From assembly GCF_963678635.1 (NCBI RefSeq), contig NC_087064.1, positions 38,554,706 through 38,618,705 on the forward strand: a stretch of 64,000 nt of DNA. Direction: 5' to 3'. Below the pieces are notes generated by a model. The model saw nothing but the letters and a program-made list of their open reading frames with translations, was not told the origin of the DNA and made no database searches. Positions within the stretch are counted from its first letter, which is position 1; each line of letters begins with the position of its first letter. This document shows positions 1 through 10,400 of the stretch, one piece after another. A program made the position numbers and the translations under genes. Source of the stretch: Symsagittifera roscoffensis. Lineage: Eukaryota > Xenacoelomorpha > Acoela > Convolutidae.

Positions 1-2
1 TA

Positions 3-215
3 GCAATAGCACAGGGTGCTGCAAATATCAGGCGAAAACTATACAAGTCGAATAGGCAAGAAGTTGTGTGTTGGTAGCGCTATAAATGCAGAGGACGGTA
101 TTGTCAAAAAGCTATCGAGCACCACTTCGCGATGATAACCGGCTCTTACTTTTGTATAAAAAATTACCTGAATATAATTATATTCAATCAAACTGTTATA
201 CCTAATGGTAGCTGA
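3..215 (+). pseudogene. Possible ISXO2-like transposase N-terminal fragment
   Basis: One reading frame runs from base 3 to a TGA at 213-215, interrupted by an in-frame TAG near base 76. After that stop it has a Cys-rich stretch (KCRGRYCQK) and then GSYF followed by KNYLNIIIF. A zinc-binding C..C region followed by a G-S-x-F element and a hydrophobic helix recalls the N-terminus of ISXO2-like transposases, which cut and paste DNA. Only about 70 residues are present and the catalytic DDE part is absent, so this is at best a scrap cut off by the window edge. The LINE A tail begins 17 bases downstream. The identification is a weak pattern match; an unrelated short ORF is possible. Confidence 0.28.
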
Positions 216-297
216 TTTTGCTTGGAAAAAATTTTTTTTTTGAAGTTGAATTTAGATACAGTTTAGAGAACATTAATGAACTAACAAACTGCATCAG

Positions 298-336
298 GGT
301 TACTGTACGGGCAGTACAGCCCAACTGGCAGTAACC
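298..336 (-). other. LINE 3' UTR stem-loop
   Basis: The arms ggttactg (298-305) and cagtaacc (329-336) are perfectly complementary, and an inner stem gggc/gccc (309-312 with 319-322) encloses agtaca. It sits about 60 bases before the A tail. In several LINE clades (UnaL2, CR1-like) a 3' stem-loop is what the element's reverse transcriptase recognises. That role is inferred here from position and structure. Confidence 0.6.
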
Positions 337-448
337 AGAGGGAAACCTAGGTAAATAAGTGAAGGCAAAAACAGACTTATTAGAGTTGCACTCTTGGATA
401 CCACATATAATCATCCTATTAGCATGTCAACAAGCAATCGATTGTCAT

Positions 449-3250
449 TCAGGCATGTTTTTTTTTAAGTTTGACGAAAAAATCTTTCTTTTGCTTGTCA
501 GAATATTCGTTAAAGTTGAGGGGTAACAAATCGTTTGACAACAAAAACAAAAAGTTGAAACATTTCAGAGTTTTATAAGACACCGAATTTTGAGCTAATT
601 TTGTTTTTTTTGTGACAAACATCTTAAACTACCCCTGCGTGTAAGTCTACCCATCTTTCTTGATTGAAGATTTAAAAAGTTTAAGGGGGACACTTCTTAG
701 AACTGAAACATTGCCTAAGAACATAATTGGCTGATGAACATTTCATACACATTTTGCAGCTAATATCTTGAAAAACTCGGACACATGATCATTCTTACGA
801 AGGGAAAAAATGGTTCTTATAACTTTTTTCTGTATCAAGAAAATTTCATCAAGATTTGTTTTTGAAGTACATCCGTACGCTATCAAGCCATAGGAAATTA
901 TTGGAATCACGTATGCCATGTAAAACCTAACTAACGACTGTTTAGAGAAGCATGATCTTATCGGTACAAAACACCATTGAATTTCGACAACTCTTTGCAA
1001 TTTTTTTTTCAGTTTGATTATTAGAATTCAGTTTTTGTCAACTTCGATGCCCAAATATTTAAAAATATCCACATTTTTCATAGTTTGGCCAGCAATTTTG
1101 GAACCCAATAGGTCTTTTCCAAAAGCCATTAGTTTACTCTTGTGTGTATTAATCGATAGCTTGTTGACATTGCACCAGTCATGTATGCCCTGGACATCTT
1201 TGCTGACATCTTTTAAAAACATTGGTGTTTTGTCAGAACCTACAATTGCAGTGTCACCAGGAAAAACACTTATTTCAGTTACTTCCTTAATAATTGAAAT
1301 ATCTTTGATTTATATCAAAAACAATAAAGGACCCAAAACTGAGCCCTGGACCACAAGTATTTTTTCTAAAGACGAATTTATGGTACCATCAGTCACATTT
1401 TGTATCCTGTTAATTAAATAGTTCTGTGACAAATTTACAAATTTTCCACGAAAGCCATTTTTTCTAATTTAATGATTAAAATATCATGGTCAACAGTGTC
1501 AAATGCCTTTTTAAAATCCGGAAAGAGGGCCATTCCTTGATCTTTTTGCTCCAAAACTGTGCGCATATATATTCAGTTATCCGTGTAATTGCATGTACAC
1601 ATGAGTGCTTTGGTCTGAACCCAACTTGTTTATGACAAACTATTTTGAATTTCTGTAATATTTTTATCGTTCTTCGGTAAATGAGTTTTTCAAAAACTTT
1701 GCTAATTGTTGAAAGAACGGTAATTGGCCGGCAGTTATTAAAATCAATGACGATTCCACTTTTGAATAAAGCAATTACCCTGGCATTTTTGCAACTATCA
1801 GGAAAAGTCTCTTTGATGAACATTTCATTATAGCAAACAACCATGAGCTTCATAATGACTGGTGCACAAAGTTCAACCACCATATTACTGAACCCATCAT
1901 GACCAGTCGAATGTTTGTTTTTTAATTTCTTGATAACATTTGCCATTTCGTCAGTGTCAGTGGGAAAGAAAACAAAAATCTCGCAATTGCGAGAGATTCT
2001 AGCAAAAAATTTGAAATCCCCAATTTTTTTTCGAAAGTTGAGGTCCAATGGTTACAAAAAGTTATTCAAATTATTCGCCTCTAACTTATTTGAACTAGAT
2101 TTCTTCTTTCCAAAAAAACTTATTAAAAACTTGAAACATTCTTTTTTGAATTATAAGAGTTACCCAATTCATTGTCGTAAAACCTTCGCTTTTCTATCGC
2201 AATTTGTTTTCTGGTTTCATTCCTCAATGTTTGATTTTGCTTTTTTTGATTCATCATTGGGAAAAGTAACCATTCTCTTATGCGCAATATCTCAAGTTTT
2301 GTACAGTTTCTTAACATGTTTTGTTATCCACGTTTCTTTAGAATGTTTTTTGATATCGGCTAATTTAGGAGGGCAAAACCTATCGAAAACATTGATCATT
2401 GACCAAATTAAAAACTGAATTTTAAAATTCACGGAATTATTTACGCTCAATTTTTCCAATTCGATATGTAAGAGAAATAACAGTTTAAGAAAGTTGTCGT
2501 CACTATTCAGTCTTTTCACTTTTCTGGCATAACAAACCGATTTATTAGCCTTCGCGATAGTAAATGGCAATTCACCAAACAATGCATAGTTGTCAATAAT
2601 TGTTGAATTAATTACTGTCACTGGAAAAAAACCTTTGATATCCAATGATCAATACAGGTTGCAGTTTTTTTAGTGACTCTGGTTAGTTCACTCAGAAAAT
2701 ATCCAAATTAAAAGATTTCAGAAGCAATTTGAAACTTAAAACTTCTGGTTTCTCATCATTCGAAATTATTTCAATATTGAAATCTCCCACAATTATAGGT
2801 GTTCTTTTTAAAAATCGAAGTTCATTCAACAGAGTATCCAGACTCTCCAAAAATTTTAGACACGTGTGATCAGGTGGTCTGTAGACAACGCAGACATTAA
2901 ACTTAGTTAAATTGCTGCAAATAGTTATAGCTAGATATTCCAAATCTGATTTCAGATCTTGAAGATTAAATTCAACTACAGTTTTTACAAAAAAAGCTTC
3001 ACCACCTCCCCTTTTGTCCCTATCTTTAAAAACACTTTCCGATAACCATCCAACTGAAACATTTCCAAACGATTATTTTCGTTCAACCATGTTTCGCATA
3101 AAGCTATAACTAAATTTTTTTTTCTTGAGTGAATCAACCAAAACACACAGCTGGTCATGATGTAACTTGAGAGATCTTATATTAAGAAAAAAACGCTCTC
3201 CGTTCCCCCAGTATTTGCCTCCATTAAAGTTCCCAAGTCCAACAAAAACT
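449..3250 (-). pseudogene. LINE ORF2: endonuclease-reverse transcriptase, broken
   Basis: ORF2 of the LINE, which nicks the target and copies the element RNA. The endonuclease part (about 3200-2640) shows NIRSL, the CETWL catalytic Glu motif, an RGGG stretch, VYRPPDH and the VGDFNIE motif. The RT part (about 2050-1030) shows STGHDGFSN, a NCRPITVLSTISKVFEKL block, a GFRPKHSC-like block, and a VQGSVLGPLLFLIY-like stretch near 1350. The usual FADD active site reads FPGDT (1250-1264), so a catalytic Asp is lost. The post-RT region (1000-743) has the PIISYGLIAYG and LIQKKVIRTIF motifs typical of LINEs, and the frame can be followed to a TGA at 449. Several frameshifts and stops separate these pieces, so no intact protein can be made. 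Confidence 0.85.
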
Positions 3251-3308
3251 AAGGAAATAAATTAAGTGGTTGAGTTAAGGTTGAGTTAAGTTGTAAGTTG
3301 AAAGTACT

Positions 3309-4164
3309 TTACTCATCGTTTTCTGTTTCATATGACTGCATAATACCGCCCACGAAACCTTTAATGAAACTCATTAAGGCATTATCATCAACCAAATCAC
3401 TTTTCAGAATTTGCATTTCTTCGTTAGTTGTAGATGCTGGCGGATGTGAAACTTGAAAGCAAAAAGGTTTTTTAGCCGGTCTTATATTGTCCTTCAAAAC
3501 CTTACCATACAAAATTTCCGACTTAGTTTTGACTTTGCTAACCGCAGTGTTGCTTAGACCCTCCAATTTCTCCATAGTATCCACCTTGACACTTTTCAAA
3601 TTTCCTCCGACATCTTTAACTTTCACAAAAGGAGTAGAATTCTATGTAGAAACAACCATGCCTCTCAATTCAGCTTCATTTTTGAGTTCCGAATCATGTT
3701 TTGATAACTTTTCGTTGATATATACCGGTTTATTCTTGCTCTGGTTGACTAATTTCGAAGCAAAGGTTTTTTTAATTCCACGGACTATTCTTTTTGTCAA
3801 ATCGTATAAATTTTGCAATAATTGGAGGCGGTCTGTTGAAGTCCTTAACAGGATACAGAGGGTGACAAGCCTTGAGATCGTCTTCTGTAACCGATATATT
3901 CAGCACTTTTGAACAAAAAAATGATACGTCTCAGATTAAAGTCCCAGTTATTCCCAGGGGCAAGTTGTTGAATATCACTGAATCGTTGGAGTTATATCTC
4001 TCTAGTTCATTCGTTTTAATACTAAGCTGTTACACACTGGCTTGTAGCTGAATTATAGATTTTGTAAGTTCCTTGTTTTCTTCAATCAATAGTTGGAATA
4101 AATCTTTAAAATTTGGGTCTAAGCTCGCTGAATCCAGAATTTTGTTTATTTTTTTTGCAGTCAT
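3309..4164 (-). pseudogene. LINE ORF1 (nucleic-acid-binding protein), broken
   Basis: ORF1 lies upstream of ORF2 and would encode the RNA-binding/chaperone protein of the ribonucleoprotein particle. The most likely start is the ATG at 4164 (MTAKKINKILD), because a stop lies just upstream in that frame. A coiled-coil-like segment (EENKELTKSIIQLQ) is followed by an ELERYNSND stretch, a PIIAKFIRFD block, and a VYINEKLSKHDSEL block. The last two resemble the baculovirus-FP-like C-terminal region common in CR1/L2/Jockey ORF1 proteins. Stops occur within the coiled coil and near 3640, with at least one frameshift. The intact C-terminal stretch (3626-3309) ends with a TGA about 60 bases before the ORF2 region. 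Confidence 0.65.
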
Positions 4165-4300
4165 TTCTATTTTACACTTGAATTTCAGACGTAAAGAATT
4201 GCTTTCGTGTGCTCGAAAACTCCAGCGATCATTTTCATTGCTCTTTTTTGTCGAGATATTTGCCTTTAGAGGAGAATGTTAGCCATGTTCAGAGTAGACG

Positions 4301-5665
4301 TTCTTCTCGCTGCTTTATCGCTACAACTATTTAATAAGTTTATCACAACAATTAGGCTTAAAGAAAAAAATTAAAACACTCAATACAAAGTTCCTTCCCA
4401 TTTTCAATGTCGGAACAAAAATCTGTTATTTGGTTCTAACAACTATTGCTTGTTTTCGATTAATCGTCTATTGGAACGAACAGTATTTCAGGGAACATTC
4501 AGTGTGCTTGGATCTCTAGCGAGTAAACTCAGGGATCACTGAACATAGTGAAGTGAGAGTTGAATTGTTTCTTTATTTTCCTGTCAAAAGTGGCAATTGT
4601 TGGGTCCATTTTCTAAGCGAAGAATAGAGGCGCAATCCTACTCGTATTGCGTCAGGTGGGTTGCTAGATCCTTGGGCTGCGTCATCAACGAGATGGAAAA
4701 AAGTAGCTGGAGACAGAGTTTTGGGTAGTCTAGAGACACGCATTAATCGCTCGACAAAAACAAGAGAGTCAAACCAAAACCAGGACCTGTTCACGCCAAC
4801 TCAATTCTGGCCAACTCAATTCTGGTCAACAGAACTCACAGAAACCACAGCTGCAACCAGTGAGAGAGTTTTGCTTACTGTTTTTGGATCATCTCCAATG
4901 ATTTTGCAAAAACCAATGATTTTGCACCTCACTATCAAACTTCATGTTCAAATTTGCAATCCTTTTCATATTGATAGCACTCACAAGGAATAATAATTAA
5001 AAACTTAAACTTCAGTACACAGAACGCTTTTTTGAAAGAAAATTTCAGCTGATGAACGTATGACCTTTTTTCAGCCGTATGACTTGCTTATCTCACACAA
5101 AACTTTGATCGTCATTCTCAGTTTTTTTTGTTAAAAAAGTGGGCCTGACTACTTCGTATAGAAAACGTACAATTCTAAAATACAAACTGTTTTCTGAAAA
5201 CTGCATCAGCATTGAAATTGATTTTATCACTGAAGTGATTAACTAAAACTTTTCCTCTAACTTCGTTTACGAAGGTCAACAGGGTTTTTTTTAATAATAC
5301 AAGAACAAAAGACTGGTCTATCATCTTTTCAGTGCTTAGAAGTTTGTCAATCAAAAAATTGTTGGTTTTATTTTTTGTTGTATATTGGTCTGCTTTTGTT
5401 TTGAGGATGGATTTTCAAATAGAATTTGAATATTTTGTCTCGACTTTTCTTACGTTGGCCTAATTGATTTTCCGCGGATTCTCAAAAATTCATAAACCAA
5501 TTTTTGCTAAAAGTCGAGAAGCCCAGTCCCAACAAGACGCTTCAGTGCGTTTTGTAAACAAAAAGCGCGTTTCCGACGCGTCTTCTATGAAATAATTGGC
5601 CTTTTGAATGCTTAACACTATATTAGAAGACTTTTTAAACTTTATTCAGGAATAGCATCTGTTTA
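4301..5665. other. No gene recognised (spacer between LINE and BEL element)
   Basis: About 1.36 kb without a recognisable gene. A 110-codon open frame (4661-4993, plus) has no family motif and is flanked by short direct repeats (ccaactcaattctgg twice near 4798-4825; aatgattttgca twice near 4898-4925), so it is more likely non-coding or LINE/LTR leader than a gene. A GC-richer patch (5520-5580) contains gacgcttcagtgcg but nothing identifiable. Confidence 0.4.
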
Positions 5666-5870
5666 TGTATTCCAAGTCTATTCCTAAATCTTAGATTTCT
5701 AATCAAATTAAGATAAATTTCTAGTTAATCAACATGTAAAAGTGATAAAGTCAAACTGCTTAGAACTGTTTTAGTTTCACAAACTTTGTTACAGTCAATA
5801 CTTGCACGGTTCCAATTGCCCGCATAGTTACAGTTTGCCCAGCTACAGTGCCATGTAGAGATAAGTCACA
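5666..5870 (-). repeat. BEL copy 1, 3' LTR
   Basis: 205-bp LTR with TG...CA ends (tgtattccaag on the left, ataagtcaca on the right). Compared with the 226-bp LTRs elsewhere in the window it lacks about 20 bases around gaattgagtaaaatg. Just inside it (5871-5890 plus strand, read on the minus strand) is the purine-rich AAGGAGGCCGGGATATGA, a plausible polypurine tract priming plus-strand synthesis. Confidence 0.85.
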
Positions 5871-5959
5871 TCATATCCCGGCCTCCTTGAACGGGTTTGA
5901 AAAAGCGGCTACAAGAACGCCTTGAGTGATGTCCTGTATGAAGAGAGCTATGTATTCAG

Positions 5960-7170
5960 TCAATTTCTGTCGCAATGCAACAGTACAAATCTGTTGACTG
6001 GTCAATTGTATAGTCCTGTTCGGGTTTTGATTTGTGCTACCCGGATGATGTTGTCATTTGCATCAAAGACCCATTAGCCACGTCAAAGGCGGGATGTTGT
6101 CCTCTTTGACAATAACAATGTCTCCAATTGCGAATTGTCGTGATGGCGATGTCGTCTATTTAGCTTTTTGCTGCATAGAAGTCAAGTGTATTACTTTCCA
6201 GCGTTTCCAAAAATGTCGAACTATGTTGTCAATGGTTTTGCTTTGTCGACTGAGCGATGTCTTCTTGTCGTACGTAGAACTTGGGATGGCTGTCAATGGT
6301 CTTCCGATGAGAAATTTTCCTGGCGTTAAAGCGAGTGCATCATTGACGTCAGTAGATGGCGTAACAAATGGCCTTGAATTGAGGATGGCCTCAATTTGTA
6401 TGAGAACTGTCAGGAACGGATGAAGTTGTAGTCGCGTTTTCCCAACTGTTCGGAAGAAATGTCGTTTCAACGATTTCACTGCCGCTTCCCAAAATCTTCC
6501 GAAGTGTGGCGCTTTTGGTGGAATAGTGTACCATGAAACTGAGTTGTCATTGGGGAAGGTGCTGAAGATTTCTTTAAACTCTTTTTACAGCGTCTGAGCA
6601 ATCGTCCCTTGTGAGAGAGTTTCCATGTGAACTCTTTAGTTGCAAAGCAAATGAAAATGCCACATATAGTATATTTTCTTGACTGCTGCTGACTTTGATG
6701 TAGAAAAGTCCTGTGCTGCGGACAGTAAAAGACTCTACCACTCTTTCGAGCGGCAAATCTCCCATTTCCGGTTGAAGAAGTCTTGCATTCGGTCAAAAGC
6801 AAGGCTCGCGTTTATAAATTGCTTGTTTGGCCAACGCGAAGACTCATGGTATCCATACTGTTTTTCGAAGGGTGTAGAGTGTCATCGGAGGACCGCTATG
6901 AAGCGATATTTCAAGCGCTTCCCTAATGAGCAATTTGTTAATTGGTGATTTCCTTGGAATGACCATCGGAAACTTTTTGTTGATGTCATTTGGTGAATTG
7001 GCGAGGCGTCCTCCAGCACGAATTTTGTTGCTCTTATTGTCGAAGAAGGGTGAAAGGCTCAGAAGGTTGATGCTCCTTGGAATACGTTTCCCTTTCCTGA
7101 TAAGTTGAAACTCAGCTAGATGATGCTGCTGAACCAAGCTGTACAGCGTCGTGCGAGCTTACTTAACTTC
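5960..7170 (-). pseudogene. BEL copy 1 integrase, broken
   Basis: The integrase inserts the element cDNA into host DNA. Read on the minus strand: a zinc-binding N-terminal region (about 7130-6850; LSPFFDNKSNKIRAGGRL, then an H..H-type stretch), MGDLPLERV before the catalytic core, ATKEFTWKL (core middle), and a C-terminal region (6479-6161) with ILNSRPF and LTPGKFLIGRPLTAIP, all BEL/Pao hallmarks. The first catalytic Asp expected in a GVD-type motif is not visible (the segment reads VRSTGLFYVKV). There is a frameshift in the core. A TAG near 6161 replaces the Trp codon of copy 2. An in-frame TGA at 6002-6004 occurs where Arg is expected, and the final TGA is at 5960. Confidence 0.8.
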
Positions 7171-8280
7171 CACGGCTGAAAGTTTTTCAGCTTTAGGCAA
7201 TTGATGCAGTTCCTCTGAATTGTCGTCGTTCCCCTGATTGAACTTCACTAAGTTCCCATTGTCGTGAGCCGTCAGTTGTGTTGTCGTTATTTATGCTCCC
7301 TGAGATTCTGATCGATGGAATTGTTGCCTTCGCGCGATTAGCGATTGCTGCGAAATCTGCAGTCTAGCTTCCCCAAATCATCTGCAATCCAATCCCGTTC
7401 CTTTACCTCAAATTTTCCTACGTGCAATTTCACCAGAATGACAATCAGTGGCACTAACAGAATTCGTGTTTGCATCGAAATCAGTACCCACACTTGTTCC
7501 ATCATCTGGTCTTGTCCCTGTACCTTTACTTTAGCATCCAGTACTAATGCGTTATCCCTATTCATAGCTTTACCTTTACGAATACCACCAATTTTGCAAA
7601 GACCTGCCGCTGAACCATTAACTTCCGGGTTTCCTTATGTTTTTTCATTGGGTTTTTTCGATTACTCATAATACCAAAACCTACTCCTGTACTAACACCT
7701 GTTTTTGAACCATAACCTTACCGGTCGTCATTTCGTTTTTGTCTCCACGTACCTAACTTCTCAAAACCATCCCGGTAACTAACCGTCTGCAATCTTACGT
7801 TTTGTACCATTATCAAACCTGGTATCAATATCGTTTTTTCCATGAGTTTTTCCAATTATTCTCAGTACCAAAACCTACCCCTGTACCAACACCTGTTTTT
7901 GGATCATATCTTTCCCGGGCATCGTCGCTTTCTTCTGTCCCCAAACCGAACCTTCTGCAAAAACCATCCCGAATATGAATACCTCCTGTAGCAATTGTTG
8001 CGTATGCTACGTTTTGAACTGCAGCTTGAAAGTCCAGTTTGGGATGAGTTCTGCAGTTTTTAACAAATCTCATGACGTAGCCTAAGATCGTAACAATTTT
8101 TGAAAGCCGTGAAAACCCGGTCAACAGATCTAAGACTCTGTTCTCTTTTTCCACTGTCACCATTGTAACAGATCCGCTGTCTTCAATTGTACTGGTTTCT
8201 TGTTGTGTCGTCTCCGCTGAGATTGATTCTGCACTCGGCCAGTTGTCTGATGACTGTGAGAGCCTTAATGGTCCATTCCA
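7171..8280 (-). pseudogene. BEL copy 1 RH-IN linker with Gly-rich repeats
   Basis: The part next to RNase H (8163-8000) reads RVLDLLTGFSRLSKIV..LGYVMRFVKN, the usual BEL connection region. The part next to integrase (7250-7170) contains ELHQLPKAEKLSAVEV. Between them (about 7300-7990) is extra material with imperfect repeats (taccaaaacctac and ctaacacctgttttt-like blocks near 7670 and 7865) encoding a Gly/Thr/Val-rich stretch (TGVGTGVGFG). This exceeds what I expect of a BEL linker and is broken by stops in most of its length. Confidence 0.6.
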
Positions 8281-8965
8281 TCAAAGTTCATGATATGCTA
8301 GAGCTGATGTAGAAATTCCCCGAGAAGCACAATCAACTAGATTGTCTTTCGTCGGCACAAATTTCCATTTCTTGGCTGGTAGATTTTCCTGAATTTTTGC
8401 TACTCGATTAGCAACGAAAGTCTTCCACTTGCGAGGAAATTCTCGTAAATGCGCAATTGTAACTTGAGAGTTGATCCACGCGAAAACAGTTGGTATGATA
8501 AAACGCTTATCCCTGATGGCGACTAGAGTTTCTTCCACAAGTTTCGATGCAAGAAGTGATGCACAAAGTTACATGAGTGGAACACAAATGCATTTAATAG
8601 GCGCAACTCGTGTTTTTGCGGTCAATATTTTGACGTGTGTGGTACCTTCGCTGGTTTGTTGTCTCATATACACGACAGCTTCATTTGCTGTAGTTGCTGC
8701 GTCACAGAAAACATGAAGTTGAAGGTCTTTGATTGTCTGCGCTAGAAGAACTCGGCGAGACAACTTGATGTCTTCCAGTTCCGTAAGCTGCTGTCGAATG
8801 CGTCCATAGTGTTCCTGTAATTTGACCAATATCGTTTGATCCAACGAGGTCTTGTCCATCCACATGAGTTGTATCAATGATTTCAGTTGAATCGTCGTAG
8901 GTGAAAGCCATCCAAGGGGGGTTAAAGTGTCTCGTGACTTCTAAGAGTGTTTGTCTTTTGGTCAC
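8281..8965 (-). pseudogene. BEL copy 1 RNase H-like region
   Basis: RNase H degrades the RNA template during reverse transcription. Visible minus-strand motifs: VTKRQTLLEVTRHF (8965-8920), MWMDKTSLDQTIL, LSRRVL, then LHVFCDAATTANEAVVYMR (the Asp of the RNase H-like fold) and LTAKTRVAPIK. In another frame (8538-8281) are FVANRVAKIQE and FVPTKDNLVDCASRG, the BEL version of the C-terminal RNase H block. Two frameshifts separate these stretches, and the same breaks occur in copy 2. Confidence 0.78.
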
Positions 8966-9990
8966 GGGATCTGTTCGCTTAATTTAACTGCAAAACTAAA
9001 ATGATCTGGCTCGGGGTTCCATTTGATTAAAAGTGTTTTGATGACATACTCGTCACTTTTGATTATCAGTTCGTCTGCTGCTTCTCGATAGTGCAATGGG
9101 AGTCGTTCTACTAGCTTCGTGTCGTTTGATGTCCATTTGCGAATTTCAAATCCAGCTTTACGGGGTGTATTAAGGAATCCATGCTGTAGTTGAATTGCTG
9201 ATTCAGTATCTGAAGATCCTGGGAAAAGGTCGTCTACGTACATGTCGTTGAGTGTTGCTATCGTAAATGAGTCGTCATCACTTTCTTCAGCAAGCACTTG
9301 AAGAGGTCGTATCGAATGAAAAGGCTGAAGAAGCAATTCCATACGTAACTCTGGTCATTCGGTAGTGCCTAACCTCTGTCGAGTTTTGATGTTTAAAAAA
9401 GATTCGATGATGGTCTCTATCTTCTTCTTCCAACTCCACGTGGCGGTATATTTTCGCAATGTCGGCTGAAATTGCAACCTGATGCATCCGGAAGCGAATC
9501 AGAATGCTAAAGAGGTCTTTTTGAACTGTAGGGTCAACCATCAGTTTGTCGTTGAGTGATATTCTAGATGCTGTGTTTGCTGATGCGTTAAAAACTACTC
9601 GAAGTTTTGTTGTCCTGCTTGAATCCTTGAAAACGCAATGGTGTGGCTTGTAGAAACAGTTATAGTGCGGTCGCACCAACTCGCTATCTGGAACCTCCTC
9701 TATATGGCCAAGGTTATTAAACTCGTTGATGAAGTTATTGTACTTCTTGTAGAGCTCAGGGTTCCCTTCCAAACAAAAGAGTAAACTAAGTAGTCGTCTG
9801 CGAGCCTACTGTAGTGAGTCTTCAAGTAGTCCAACTGCTTCTTTGTTTGGCAGTTTTAACAGAAATTGTTCATCTGGCCTGCGTTTAGTTATTGCTTTGA
9901 AGTGTTCCTCACATTTAAGCTTCTCTGGTGTCCACAGTTTTTTTCTAGAACTTTCTGGAGGATTCTTTCTCGTAGTGTGCTGATCCAATG
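8966..9990 (-). pseudogene. BEL copy 1 reverse transcriptase, frameshifted
   Basis: RT copies element RNA into DNA. One frame (9772-9330) holds the fingers and palm: KLRVVFNASANT, LNDKLMVDPTVQKDL, and ISADIAKIYRHVEL with the first catalytic Asp. A frameshift near 9320 leads to the next frame (9342-8962), which has the intact YVDD motif at 9240-9229 and the thumb region. All catalytic Asp residues are present, but the frameshift (shared with copy 2) prevents a complete protein. The upstream stretch (9988-9806) joins RT to the protease region (FLLKLPNKEAVGLLEDSLQ). Confidence 0.85.
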
Positions 9991-10400
9991 ATCATGTCAA
10001 TTTCCTGTGGATCGTTGAATCCGGGATCGGCCCATTGTAATTCCTTCACTGTTGTCCATTTGTCGATGTTGACTCGCCTCGAAGGCAAATGATTGGTTAG
10101 CTTTTGAAGAATGGATGCTGTTATTGTGATTGGTGCATTGTCTGAGGGCTCGATGAGTAGATGAACTTGTCCCTTGTTTTCGCAAACTTCATTTCCTGCA
10201 ACTCCGCAAATCCTGTATACGCTGAACAGCTGCTTCTGTTGTCAGGTTGTTCTGTGATGCTGAATCCAGTACTCCTCGAACATCAAAAGTTTCTCCATTG
10301 ATCTCGAGTAGAATGATCGCAATTTGTAGAAAAACTTCATCCTGAGATTTTTCATGAGTTGCTGAAGTCTGCTGTAGTCCAGTGTCTGGTTGTTTCTGCT
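9991..10400 (-). pseudogene. BEL copy 1 retropepsin-like protease (DUF1758 type)
   Basis: The aspartic protease matures Gag-Pol. The minus strand contains DEVFLQIAIILLEINGETF followed by VRGVLDSASQNNLTTEA; DSAS at the active-site position corresponds to the D-S/T-G triad region of BEL proteases. Downstream VHLLIEPSDNAP and IDMIIGSAHYE match the flap/C-terminal part of the family (MIIGSxxY is a typical ending). Several frameshifts are present, including near 10210. An overlapping 62-codon open frame here is a shadow in the wrong frame. Confidence 0.7.

Larger units (their letters stand above)
232..4300 (-). mobile_element. Non-LTR retrotransposon (LINE; CR1/Jockey/L2-like), inactive
   Basis: Read on the minus strand, this is a two-ORF LINE: ORF1 (4164-3309), then ORF2 with AP-type endonuclease and reverse transcriptase (about 3250-449), a 3' UTR with a stem-loop (336-298), and an A tail (T-run at 232-241 on the plus strand). 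This order is that of CR1, L2 and Jockey-type elements. Both ORFs have frameshifts and stops and the RT active site is altered, so the copy is dead. The upstream end is uncertain: ORF1 starts at 4164 and the 5' UTR may extend to about 4300 or even 4560. I found no clear target-site duplication. Confidence 0.85.

Noticed and set aside
4661-4993. 110-codon plus-strand open frame after the LINE
   Set aside because: No family motif, overlaps short direct repeats, and the opposite strand is equally open. Not called as a gene.
6058-6423. 121-codon plus-strand frame (repeated at 12846-13211)
   Set aside because: Antisense shadow of the BEL integrase C-terminal region, which has clear motifs on the minus strand.
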